DNA from: Sipunculus nudus
Lineage: Eukaryota > Annelida > Sipuncula > Golfingiida > Sipunculidae
DNA: 64,000 nucleotides
Direction of reading: 5' to 3'
Assembly: GCA_026874595.1 (NCBI GenBank)
Contig: CM049306.1
Span: 80,254,142-80,318,141, forward strand
In this document: positions 47,212 through 57,710 of the stretch, piece after piece
How the letters are laid out: each line of letters starts with the position of its first letter
Position numbering within the stretch: position 1 is the stretch's first letter
Notes under the pieces: model-generated
Database searches by the model: none
What the model saw: only the letters and a program-made list of their open reading frames with translations
What the model was told of the DNA's origin: nothing
Program-made: the position numbers and the translations under genes

Positions 47212-49899
47212 AACCAAATTATCTGTAATGTTAAATGTAGGTATTTTTTAAACCTTGAGAAAAGAAATAAAAATAACTCTGTAATAAGACAATTATATTG
47301 TTATGGTGAATATATTATAGATTCCAAAGATATTATGAGATTTATTAAAAACACATTTGAAGATAAATATAGGAAAAAAGTTTCATGTGATGAAACTGAG
47401 TTGCAAGATTTTTTTCTAAGACTCCAAGCGCCAATGTATAAACTTAATGAGATGGAAGCTGAGTCATGTGGGGCAAACATCACAAAAAGGGAGGTGTATA
47501 CATGTTTAAAATCAATGAAAAATAACAAAACTCCAGGAAATGACGGTTTGACAAAAGAATTCTATCTAGCATTATTTGATGATCTTGGACAGTGTTTAAC
47601 TGAATGTGTAAATGAAAACTATGATACTGGATCGTTGACATCAACACAAAAACAAGCTCTTGTAAAATTAATTCCTAAACTAGGAAAGGATTTAAACCAT
47701 TTGAATGCCTGGAGACTGATCAGCTTGTTGAATGTTAATGTAAAAATAATAAGCAAGGTTTTAGTAAAGCGCATTGAAAAATATCTGCAGAAAATTATAC
47801 AGCCTGATCAGTATGCATTTATAAAAGGTCGATATATAGGAGAACCTATAAGATTGATTTGGGATATAATGTACTATACTGCTGAAGAGAAACTCCCAGG
47901 GATTATGTTTGCAGCTGATTTAGAATCTGCTTTTGACAGTGTAGATCATGATTTTATTTTGGCAGCTTTAAAATACTTTGGTTTCAGTGATTCATTTCTT
48001 AGATGGGTAAAAATATTACATTACGATATACAGAGTTCAGTTATGAATAATGGATTCACAACAGGTTATTTTCAGTTGGAAAGAGGAACTAGACAGGGTG
48101 ACCCACTGGCTGCATATTTATTTATAATTGTAATTGAAATATTGGCTATAATGATAAGACAAGATAAAGATATTCATGGAATACAGATTGGAAATACCAC
48201 TGTCAAAATGTGTATGTTTGCAGATGACACAACTGTTTTAGTTAAGGATGTTGATTCATTGAGCAAGGTTCTTGAAGTGCTGCAAATGTTTGAATATTAT
48301 TCTTCACTTAAAATGAATCGTACAAAGTCAGAGGCAACTTGTATTGGGTCAATAAAAGATAAGGTATTTGAGAATTTTAATCTGAAATGGATCAACCTTA
48401 CAGTGTCAACCATGAAAATACTTGGGATTTATTTTTCATACAATGATGATTTGGTGTACAAAAACAATTTCAAGAGGGTTGAACACAACTTAGCAACCAC
48501 ATTAAACATGTGGAAAAGCAGAACACTAACAATATATGGCAGAGCAGAGGTGGTACGCTCATTGGCAATTACAAAACTTCTTTATGTAACTAATATGTTA
48601 GTACCACCAAATACTACAGTAAAGAATTTAAAAAGACTACTCTGTGACTTTATTTGGAGGGCTAAGAGGCCTAAAGTAAAATATGCAACCATTATTGGTC
48701 AGTATGAGAAAGGGGGGATCAATTTTCCAGACATTGAATGCAAAATAAAGACACAAAGAATAGTGTGGATTAAACGCATTTTGTGTTCAGAAGAATCTGC
48801 CAGTAGTAAAATTTTGAATTTCAGATTAAGGAAGATAGGCGGATTGAACTGTATAAGAGGAAACTTTGATATGAATGTGTTACCCAAAGGATTGCCAAGA
48901 TTTTATTTGAAATGTTTAGAGGAATGGGCTTCATATGTATCAGTTATACCCGAATCGACAGAAGATGTCATATATCAAAGCTTGTGGAATAATCAATATA
49001 TAAAGATTAATAACAGATCTCTATACAACAAACATTATGTAAGTAGCAAATTATATTATATAAAAGACCTGGTAAATTATGATGGAAAGTGGAAGCCATG
49101 GGAAAAAATACGGGAGAAGAATATATGTATGAATCACATTGATTATATGTTTTGGATGGCATTAAAACGGGCTATTCCAAAAACTTGGAGAGACAGGTTT
49201 ACAGGGTATGAACATATACATGATGAAGGAAGTGAAGTTGACAGCGTTGTAACTGTGAATGGTTTAGAGAAATTGGATACATTAAATGCTAGAGATATAT
49301 ATAAGACTTTGGTGGAGAAAATATGGGAAACTCCTACAGCTCAGAAAGTATGGGATAATAAAAACCAAGAAAACAGTATCGAGGTGAAATGGGAACATGT
49401 TTATAGTGGAATATATAAAAGTACCTTAGACACTCATCTTAGAGAGTTTCAATATAAAATATTAAATAACTACATTCCTCTAAATGATCTGTTGTATAAG
49501 TGGAATTTAAAGGAAACCCCTCAATGTTCATATTGTTTTGAGCAAAGAGAAAAGATACTACATACATTTCTTGACTGTATGGTTGCTAAGAACTTTTACC
49601 TGAAAATAACATCCTGGTTACAGAAGTATAATGTGAATTTTCCACCAATATCACCATCTTTAATTATATATGGCATGATACCAGTTGGTGAAGATAACAT
49701 GTTAATTAACCAAATTTTGCTGCTGTACAAATATGTCTTGTATAAAGAAAGAGAGGGCTATCATTCTGCTTTGTTTGCTGTATTTAAAAGTAAATTAATG
49801 GATATTGAAAATGTTGAAAGATACATAGCTAATAAAAGGGGAATTCTAAATACGCATTACAAAAAATGTGGTGAATTGAAAAATATGAGTAAAAACTGA
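47212..49899 (+). CDS. LINE ORF2 fragment: reverse transcriptase and zinc knuckle
   Basis: The frame is open from the stop at 47,209-47,211 through to the TGA at 49,897-49,899 without interruption, about 895 codons; the first ATG of good length is at 47,335. Reverse transcriptase motifs in order: NNKTPGNDGLTKEFY, NAWRLISLLNVNVKIISK, motif A FAADLESAFDSVDH, motif B RGTRQGDPLAAYLF, motif C MFADDTTVL. Near the end CSYCFEQREKILHTFLDC gives the CxxCx8HxxxxC knuckle found at the C-terminus of L1/Tx1-type ORF2. WRLIS in place of the usual WRPIS is unusual. The lack of stops implies a young insertion. Confidence 0.9.
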   Translation, partial: NQIICNVKCRYFLNLEKRNKNNSVIRQLYCYGEYIIDSKDIMRFIKNTFEDKYRKKVSCDETELQDFFLRLQAPMYKLNEMEAESCGANITKREVYTCLKSMKNNKTPGNDGLTKEFYLALFDDLGQCLTECVNENYDTGSLTSTQKQALVKLIPKLGKDLNHLNAWRLISLLNVNVKIISKVLVKRIEKYLQKIIQPDQYAFIKGRYIGEPIRLIWDIMYYTAEEKLPGIMFAADLESAFDSVDHDFILAALKYFGFSDSFLRWVKILHYDIQSSVMNNGFTTGYFQLERGTRQGDPLAAYLFIIVIEILAIMIRQDKDIHGIQIGNTTVKMCMFADDTTVLVKDVDSLSKVLEVLQMFEYYSSLKMNRTKSEATCIGSIKDKVFENFNLKWINLTVSTMKILGIYFSYNDDLVYKNNFKRVEHNLATTLNMWKSRTLTIYGRAEVVRSLAITKLLYVTNMLVPPNTTVKNLKRLLCDFIWRAKRPKVKYATIIGQYEKGGINFPDIECKIKTQRIVWIKRILCSEESASSKILNFRLRKIGGLNCIRGNFDMNVLPKGLPRFYLKCLEEWASYVSVIPESTEDVIYQSLWNNQYIKINNRSLYNKHYVSSKLYYIKDLVNYDGKWKPWEKIREKNICMNHIDYMFWMALKRAIPKTWRDRFTGYEHIHDEGSEVDSVVTVNGLEKLDTLNARDIYKTLVEKIWETPTAQKVWDNKNQENSIEVKWEHVYSGIYKSTLDTHLREFQYKILNNYIPLNDLLYKWNLKETPQCSYCFEQREKILHTFLDCMVAKNFYLKITSWLQKYNVNFPPISPSLIIYGMIPVGEDNMLINQILLLYKYVLYKEREGYHSALFAVFKSKLMDIENVERYIANKRGILNTHYKKCGELKNMSKN

Positions 49900-50026
49900 A
49901 AATTATATATGAGTACCGTCATAATATGTATGGTCTGATAATGAGAAACATAACTTGTATCGCAATGTACCTTGAACTATGTATAAGTATTTGTAATTGA
50001 TTGTTTGTTTGACATTAAAAAAAAAT
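47212..50026 (+). mobile_element. 5'-truncated non-LTR retrotransposon (LINE, L1/Tx1-like)
   Basis: The element keeps the linker after the endonuclease (KCRYFLNLEKRN at about 47,230-47,265), the whole reverse transcriptase and a C-terminal zinc knuckle. The endonuclease domain and 5' UTR are missing, as expected from incomplete target-primed reverse transcription. It probably ends in the A-run near 50,018-50,026; a second A-run at about 50,084-50,101 is an alternative end. No target-site duplication is convincing. It lies downstream of the large gene in the same orientation. Confidence 0.85.
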
Positions 50027-50829
50027 ATCGCCTATGATGAAATATCAAGTGAACTTTTAAGTCAAAGAAAAAAATCTGAGGCGAAAAAAAAAAAAAAAAA
50101 AATGTGAATGTTGGCAGTCATGGAAGAACATGATGATGATCATGAATGGCATGCAGGTTTGTCCTGTACCATGACTGAGCTGACTGTAAACAAGGGATCC
50201 AGGGGTCACGGCACTCAGCTGAAGTTTGTAATTTTTGCAAATGCAAAATATTCTAATGTAATGTTTTTCATATATATCAGCATACGAGGAGCTCAGAGGA
50301 AGGGGACCTCCTACTTGGTTATCGTAAAGTTCTAAATATATGATTGCAAAACTAATACTCAGACAAGACTGTCATGAAGAAAAACGGTAAAAGTTTTGAG
50401 ATACTGTGATGCATATGAAAAATTTACAGATGGACTTGCAGACAAGTGGACAGAATGGACTTATACCTTTATTTCACTTTCGAATGAATAATGCTTTTAA
50501 GTTTATATTAAAGCCTATTTTTTTAGCATATCCACTTTTTCCATTAATTGTTTTTATCAGATTCATTTTTTTTATTTACAAGTTTTATAAATTTATAATT
50601 AAAACAAGGCGTACAGGCCTAATGCAAACCTGTGCAAAGTTTAGGAGTATGAATGGTGGTTTATTTTTAAAATTCATATTGATCCTCCTAAGTCCTGCAT
50701 ATCTACCTTAGTCATTATGATTTCAGCAAAATGGACGTTTCTGAACTGCAATTTTCGGACTAGGACATTTTAAAACCAGAATATGGGTAGTCAACAAGCC
50801 ACTATGTGTATCCGCAGAAATCAGAGTGG
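50027..50829. other. Spacer with an A-run and a CAGCTGA repeat end
   Basis: Holds the A-run at 50,084-50,101 and GGGTCACGGCACTCAGCTGA at about 50,202-50,221, an isolated end of the modular dispersed repeat. No exon seen. Confidence 0.5.
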
Positions 50830-51175
50830 GTCGGGTGAAGTGAGGCATGGATTAAGTGGCAAGGGGAATAAAGCGTGGTGTGTTGCATATTAGCATGGAT
50901 GTCTGCAGCTTAAACATGAATGTAGGTGGTGCCATCTGTCATAAAATCAAGAAAATTGTCCAGGATGTATAAACCTGCAAAATTTCAGGTGGATAAGTCA
51001 ACCCACTGCTGAGATATGAGTGATTTTATCCCAAGGCAGATCACAGACTGATGCTGTGCATAAGCGGTTGCAGGTGGCGCCACCAGTTTTGTCTATGATG
51101 AAGAGCTATGTGAGATCTATACACAAGCAAAATTTTGGCCCAATGGGTCAAACGATTCCCGAGATATTTACCTGA
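50830..51175. repeat. Dispersed repeat, copy related to 37,040-37,790
   Basis: AAATTTCAGGTGGATAAGTC, CCACTGCTGAGATATGAGTG and GGTGGCGCCACCAGTTTTGT match the order seen in the linker-to-protease intron of the large gene. Confidence 0.65.
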
Positions 51176-51479
51176 ACTGACCGTAACTGACATTAAGCTA
51201 AATGAAGTAAACATAAAATTTGATTACACCGAGGCAATAATCAATTTTACAAACACAAACTATATCCACAAACAAATAATTAATGACAATACATTCTATA
51301 ATAATAATTATTAAAATATTGCTGTTTTTGAGCATTATCATTATGATATACGAGGCTTTTACACGAGTCTAAAAACCCTAAATATTTTCAATTTCATAGT
51401 TTTTGCAGTCATTTTCCAACAGTTTTACTTTTAGACCATGTTGCGATCATGCACTCATATTGACTGTATCATGATGACT

Positions 51480-52260
51480 GTATCACCATGACATGATAAT
51501 TCTTACAGATTCGCCCGCCTTAGAGCCCACCTTCTGCCGAAGCCATGAGATTACAATATCATTCAACATCCCACAGGTTGATGGAAAATTTTCGCTTAAA
51601 TATGCAACTGCTTGGAGGATAGGCAAGTACCGATAAGTTGCGAGTGCAGCGACCGCTGATTGGTTGGTGGTTATTAATAATTCATGACTACAGTAGGCGT
51701 ACTCTATCTAATGCCGACCGTCGGTGCCAAAAGATTAAATCCTATTGTTCTAAGGCTATTTCTGTACGTATTCAAGTGAACCCGACTCGCCGCTTCGGCT
51801 GCCTGTTTACCCGAGTGCGCTTGTACTAAATGACGTCACGCCAACTGGATACCGCCGATATGAAGCCACAATCTTGGTTGATCGCCTACACATTTGTGAT
51901 ATAAGCTGTTGCCGGACAACCATATTTGAATATCTCACCTCTACATTTTTTTTGTGCGCTATCGTCTCATTCATGCTGATGATCAAACAAACAAATTTAT
52001 CGGGTTTTTATCTAGCGCAAAGTGCAATGGACCTGTCCAGTTGATTAGCAAGAAGTCACCTGACAACCCAATCTTTGGTTACACTCGGGGCCTACAGATG
52101 TGCGGTCAATTTCTTCTTGGGTCAGTCAGTGTATAGCTATTTTCTTGCTTAAATCAGTGGGTTTTTAGCTGAAAAAAAAACATCCGGTGGTGTTACTCAC
52201 GCTGTGCCGCAAGCGGAGGATCGACTGTGTGTTGCGGAACGATTTTAAATGGTTGTTGTA
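51480..52260. promoter_or_regulatory. Higher-GC patch with a perfect CRE, possible promoter
   Basis: TGACGTCA, a perfect CREB/ATF site, lies at 51,831-51,838 inside a stretch with more CpG than its surroundings (CGACTCGCCGCTTCGGCTGC just before it). No TATA box or adjacent first exon could be defended on either strand, so a promoter here is speculative. Confidence 0.2.
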
Positions 52261-52469
52261 CCTCGTTTTAAAGGACCACTTGTCATGCGTTTTTCTCGTC
52301 TCTGTTGATTGGTGCCTTGTATACTATTTTACCTGCTAGGCATATTCCTCCCAATGTGCATATACCACGGTGCGTGAAACTTGAATTGCAAGTTGCAATG
52401 GGTAAGGACGGGTATTCACAATTATTATCATTAACCAAGTGGTAGATGCACATTAGGAGGCATATATAA

Positions 52470-52840
52470 TGATAGATAATGGCATAGATAAAGATAGTAA
52501 ATATTTACAAACAATCATATGCCTTAATAAAAAGATGTGTTTTCAGTTGTTTTTTTAAACGTTTAAGTGTGACTGCAGATATTAAATGTTGAGGTAGTTC
52601 GTTCTATAATCTAGGCCCTGAAAAACTCAAAGCTCGTTCTATAGCCAAAGTCGACCTTGTGAATAGCACTACCAGTTGGTGCTGACTTGAGAGACCTTGT
52701 GGGTTCATCCGTAACGATACGCTCACCTAAGAATCCAGGGGCCTCACCATGAATTCATTTGAATACCATCACATTGACCTTGTACCTTATACGCTGAGTA
52801 TACTATGAGCAATTTGTCCATACTATGAGCAATTTGTCTT
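52470..52840. repeat. Probable dispersed non-coding repeat
   Basis: AGATGTGTTTTCAGTTG, GAGGTAGTTCGTTCTATAAT, CTCAAAGCTCGTTCTATAGC and CACATTGACCTTGTACCTTA have the look of a repeat I recall as widespread in marine invertebrate genomes. There is only one copy in this window, so the call rests on memory. Confidence 0.35.
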
Positions 52841-53640
52841 TATGACAATAACATATTGTGCATTGTAAATGTCATATGATTGATGTTTTCAAAAATATTG
52901 TTTATTATAAGCTTTGCATAATTAACTGTTTTACATTAATAATTACCATTATAAGACTTGGACATCACTTGCAAGTTTGGGGTCTTGTAATCTTATAATA
53001 TAATAAATATGACTGATTAAGTCCACAAGTGATATTATTATTAATCATTACAGTAATACTAATAATATAATAATTAACATTAATTTGGTACCATTAACGA
53101 GAAGTCGAATATTACTTGCACCTTTAGTGTATTCTGTGTGGTTTACAGAAACCATGTCATAAAAATTATTAAATTAAATTAATTGATTAAATGTCCAATG
53201 ATTAAGGGGTCTCTTGAAGACATGGGTCATGCCAAGAGATTATAGCTGACCTGCTGTGTCAATAACTTGACTCTTCAGTAATGATCAGAATAAGAAATAT
53301 GGACATGCATTCAGTCTCTTGTTTTGCTTTCCTAAATTACTACAGTTACTAAAATCAGTTATTTCAACTTCAAATTTATATCAACAACATTAAATATTAA
53401 TAATCATGCACAATTTTGTATAAAAAAATAAAAATAAACCACATAAACCACCAAACCATCAAAGAATGTAACAGCCTAAAAAATATTTAAAAAAATCAAG
53501 ATAAATATCCCTATAGATTATATAATCAGTCGCAAATCCAAAACTGGCAGGACATCAGGACATACATAATACCTATAGGCTTTTCATTTTTTATTAAAGG
53601 TATTGATGAAAACATAATTCATATGTAATCTACAATGCCC
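52841..53640. other. AT-rich spacer, nothing recognised
   Basis: Mostly A/T-rich sequence with many short ATTATTA runs. No supported feature. Confidence 0.5.
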
Positions 53641-53649
53641 GATATATTA

Positions 53650-53934
53650 GGAAATAACGTCAGATCACAATTTCAATCTCGCCTAAGCCAGTTTTAAACT
53701 CGCATGGATGATACCAGGCGGATTATAAACTCGCCTAGGCGAGATTAAAATCCTTTTCTAATCTTTTATGGATTTAAATCTCGAGATTGTGATTGCAATC
53801 TCATCCAAGCAAGTTTTAAATCCGTCAAGGCGAGATCTCTATCGCTCATTCGTCATGGCGAAATAACAATCGCAATCTCGTTTAGGCGACTTTAAAATAC
53901 GCCCAGATTTCAATCTCGTCTGTGATACACATGC

Positions 53935-53935
<1 letters not shown>
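53650..53935. repeat. Degenerate array of AATCTCGCCTAGGCGAG motifs
   Basis: CTCGCCTAGGCGAG at 53,730-53,743 is a perfect 14-bp palindrome. Around it are at least six variants of CAATCTCG..TAGGCGA..TTTAAA on both strands (near 53,670, 53,715, 53,775, 53,800, 53,830, 53,875 and 53,915), at about 30-50 bp spacing. It may be a cruciform-prone minisatellite or the interior of a foldback transposon. Confidence 0.65.

Positions 53936-53938
<3 letters not shown>

Positions 53939-53984
<46 letters not shown>
53939..53984. repeat. CA and TA microsatellites
   Basis: About 34 bases of AC repeat (53,939-53,972) followed directly by about 12 bases of AT repeat. Confidence 0.95.
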
Positions 53985-53985
<1 letters not shown>

Positions 53986-54060
53986 GCGACCTGCAATCGT
54001 AAGGTCATTGGTTCGATTCCCATCGGCAGTCAACCGACTTTTCTGTGTATTCATGTTCCA
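53985..54060 (+). mobile_element. SINE tail-half with a consensus B box
   Basis: GCGACCTGCAATCGTAAGGT is followed by CATTGGTTCGATTCCCATCG. GGTTCGATTCC is a perfect pol III B box. The expected A-box half is replaced by the CA/TA microsatellite. No acceptor stem, so not a tRNA gene. Confidence 0.55.
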
Positions 54061-54065
54061 TTTCT

Positions 54066-54068
<3 letters not shown>

Positions 54069-54135
<67 letters not shown>

Positions 54136-54326
54136 TTTATAAACATCCGTACATATCTTTCTATTTTATATATTTACTAATTTCTATTGTATATATATAG
54201 TTTTCTATTATATATATGTATATACAGTGTTTATGTATGTACAGTCAACCTTCGATAACACGATTTTTCACTTCTATCTGAATGGATGCAACAAAGGCTC
54301 TGAACGAGGTTGAAGTAAACTTGTAT

Positions 54327-54391
<65 letters not shown>

Positions 54392-54662
54392 CCGTGAACC
54401 CAACTTTGGAGTGGTAAATTACTTGCTAGAGAGGAAGCCGAGGTGGATGACGATATAATAAAGCTAAAAAATTTACTCTTTATGTAAACACTGAAACACA
54501 TTCAGACAGAACCCTGTCCACATTGTAAGGAATAATCAGTCGCAAAACTGTTGCAGACAAACACAGGTATCACAAATTACACGACCACTTGTTTTTTAAT
54601 AAATATACGTTCTACTTAAAAATGTCTGTTGTTATTATTATCATCATATATATATATATATT

Positions 54663-54710
<48 letters not shown>
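54069..54710. repeat. Cluster of TA and GA microsatellites
   Basis: TA tracts at 54,069-54,131, 54,331-54,390 and 54,645-54,686 (interrupted), followed by GA from about 54,687 to 54,710. The sequence between them has no supported gene. Confidence 0.9.
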
Positions 54711-54717
<7 letters not shown>

Positions 54718-54744
54718 AGAGTGAATACGGATGAATCTGACAGG

Positions 54745-54910
54745 TCCATGACAACCCATAGGTTGTCACAGCAAACATTTGACAACCTTTTTTACAACCA
54801 ACCCTATGGGATTGTCAAATTGAAATTTTGACAACCTGGGTTGTTGTTTTAGGTACACCCATTTGACAACCCTAAATTTGTCGATTTGACAACCCTATGT
54901 TTTCAGTGTA
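54745..54910. repeat. TTTGACAACC foldback repeat
   Basis: GACAACC (54,750-54,756) and GGTTGTC (54,761-54,767) form a tight hairpin. Further copies of TTTGACAACCC(T)A(TG) and its complement follow up to about 54,900 (at least seven in 160 bp). This is the signature of a small foldback or MITE element with internal motif repeats. Confidence 0.65.
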
Positions 54911-57490
54911 ACCGCGTAGGAATTTAGCTACGTACCTCGTGAAACGGGCATGATGAAAAACAGAACAGAAAAAAAATATGATTTTTAAAAATTCCAATTG
55001 TTGTTCTGGCTGCCTACTGACGTTGAGCGGGGAAATGTCTTTGTATATTTTGTAAAAAATATTCAACAGCAATTTCTTTAATATTTTGATGTATTTAATT
55101 AATTTTATTCTACTTTTTAAAATTTCAGTATTAGACTTTGAATTCAAAATTTGATTTATGTACACAGCAAGTGAATAGACGTACATATCATATGATTAAT
55201 TCCCTATTTATGTGATTTATTTAACGTTACAAATGTCGCAATGTCTACTTGTAATAACCTTTAAAATAAGTTTTTTTATATTGATTTATGTCCTTAATTT
55301 TAGAAATTCTCTTATAATCATGAACAAAAATTATGTAAAGCTAGAATAGTTGTCGGTGTGGTTGTGTACCTCATCAGAATATTATTACCAACATTACTTT
55401 GAAGACCTGTGATTCTTCATGAATGTGTCATGTTTTAGGCGATTAATGCCATCATACTTGTCAATTTCCGTCAGCTCATGAAGTGCATCTTGAACTTATG
55501 AGCTTTTATGATGTTAATAATTGTACCCAAGCATATATCATATATGTAATGCGTGGTCAGGGAAAAACGACTTCGAGTTGTAGAAAAGGTTCTTTATTCA
55601 CTCAAACATGGTGAATCTGTACAAATTAAACAAAGGAATATGATATAAAATCAGTCAAAGTGCAATAAATGTAAACCAAATTTAGTTTCATTAGAAGTCT
55701 ACATCACAATATACCTCTTCTTTTCGTAGATTAAAAAGGTTTTAAATAAACACCTAAAGACAACGTGAATGTAAGATATGATATATAACATTACTTAAGA
55801 CTAATCTCCTCTGTAATATTGATTTGAACTCTGTTGGCATGACCTTAGTAGAATATACCATGTTGCAGATGTCTCTTTAATTGTGCGCTGTTGACATTCT
55901 GATTCGTGTTTGACTCAAGCTCTGGGCGTTGCTTTGCTACAGCGTTCCTTTTTATAGCTGGCCGGGGCAGCCCACGTTTAAACACAGCGGTCATGCTAGT
56001 CTTGGGTTTTCTAGCCTGGCCGAGCCGGGCCGGCCCACGTGTGAACCCTGATATGTAAAAACACAGCGATGTTGTTCTCGATGTTTCCTGTAACGTGTGT
56101 GCTATTGGGTTCTTTGGATTGTTCGAGAAAAGGAAAGTTTTCGGCTTGAGGTTATATAAAGTATACAGGTATTGCTACCATGGTTACTTTGTATATAGAT
56201 GTATGTACAACATATGAATATATTGCAATTTTCGTACATCATTGCAGTAGTGTGTTTTTTTACAATGTGATATGAATGATGTAGACACATAATATAAATT
56301 CTGCCTGGGTACTTATTCAATATAACCATTTAAATGTTTTCATATTTGCAAATGATGAATACCATTAATGAAAAGATAATTTTGGACTGAACTGCCATTA
56401 TGATGATTTTTGCAAATTCTGCTTTTCTTTCTGTGTAAATAACAGGACTGCTATACAACTATTATACATTAGTGAACAACTGAATATTGTTTTGTATTAC
56501 AACTTAGAATTATGTTAAAATTTCATGAATATATCATGCATCACAAAGTTGATAATATGCAATGTTAATATACACATTCTCAGCTTTCCAGCCTTACTTA
56601 TAGAATTCTACATACATCAGTTTCTTGTGATTAATTTAAACATATTATTTCAATTGTCTTGATTTATTTTTCTTTTTAAAAGAGATTTAACTGTAAAGGA
56701 CTAGAAACAGGTTTGTATATCCAGTACAGATCAGATATTTAAATGTGATTCTAAAATTGGTATAAATCATAACAAACTAATGTGACCGATTTACACGCTA
56801 TTGTGTAATATGATTGTTCTTTTATTTATGATTTATTATGTATGTATGTATTATTATTGTATTATTATTATTGTTATTATTATTATTATTTATTATGCAT
56901 TATTATTATTACAATTATTATTTTTTCGTTAATAATTATAGTATTATTATTAAGATTTTTGTTGTTGTTGTTTTGAACTTTGATTTTGTATTTAAATATT
57001 TTGAATATTAGGTAACGTGACTATGTATTAATGCATTATGTGAATCATTATTGTGAAGCTATGGGCCTGAGGCCTATATTTTCTGAATAAAACTCATTCA
57101 ATCATGATCATCCGGCTATTGGGTCTGACCCATCTGTAGACATATTCTGTTTTTCATTTTGTAAGTGGAAATAAATCTGTCCATGAAAAGATAATAACAT
57201 TTTTGATAAAATCGCAAGATGTAGATGTTGCCATAAAAATGCTAAAATTATTCCCTGTTTAATTGTGTTGAAACGCTCGTATAACCACTGTTCAGAAACG
57301 CTTCTCACAGAATGGCTATATATATTTTGTGTATTGTAAACACGTTTTGAAATTTTTCCGCCTGGCTTTGTTAAAAAAAATGAATTTATGAACCTTCTAA
57401 TTATTGGACCGCTTATTTTTTTTGGAGATGGGTATATACCTTCATTGACTTTTCCACAATTTCTACCTAAGGTCCCGAACACTATGTTAT
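54911..57490. other. Non-coding region; GC-rich patch near 55,925-56,055
   Basis: Mostly AT-rich, with ATT trinucleotide runs at about 56,845-56,955. The patch at 55,925-56,055 (GCCGAGCCGGGCCGGCCCAC then GTGTGAACCCTG) shares short text, inverted, with about 63,525-63,600 (GCAGGGTTCACACG, GACCGCTGTTTA). It may be a degraded mobile element. No gene called. Confidence 0.4.
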
Positions 57491-57496
57491 ATATAG

Positions 57497-57531
<35 letters not shown>

Positions 57532-57533
57532 GG
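57497..57533. repeat. GA microsatellite and G homopolymer
   Basis: About 24 bases of GA repeat followed by about 13 G. Confidence 0.95.
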
Positions 57534-57631
57534 AAGCAGGCAAAGGGAGCTAACCAAGAGTGCGGTACTGATGTAAGATTATTTATGATAGTAAAACCAT
57601 AGACATTTGTTTGCATCTTCCCCCAGTGCAG

Positions 57632-57703
57632 CAAGAACTGTTTCAATTAGTGAAGAAACCGCTAGATGGCAGGAAATTCGATCAATATAGTCGTTACAAC
57701 AGG
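57632..57703 (+). CDS. Candidate internal exon of an unknown gene
   Basis: CCCCCAGTGCAG precedes and AGG|GTAAGT follows a 72-bp stretch open in one frame only: QELFQLVKKPLDGRKFDQYS then RYNR. Acceptor (weak tract), perfect donor and even residue composition suggest a real exon. No family recognised. The other two frames contain stops. Confidence 0.4.
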
Positions 57704-57710
57704 GTAAGTT

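Noticed and set aside
53985-54060. tRNA gene
   Set aside because: A perfect B box is present, but no A box at the right distance and no acceptor stem, so a SINE remnant fits better.
55590-56060. Solo LTR on the minus strand (TATA-like and polyadenylation-like words), and a similar layout at 62,930-63,650
   Set aside because: No TG...CA ends, target duplication or associated retroelement domain could be found; the words are common in AT-rich DNA.
57108-57557. 149-codon minus-strand open frame beginning in a GA/G repeat
   Set aside because: Its start lies in simple sequence (LSLSLS), there are no splice or family signals, and it overlaps AT-rich spacer.
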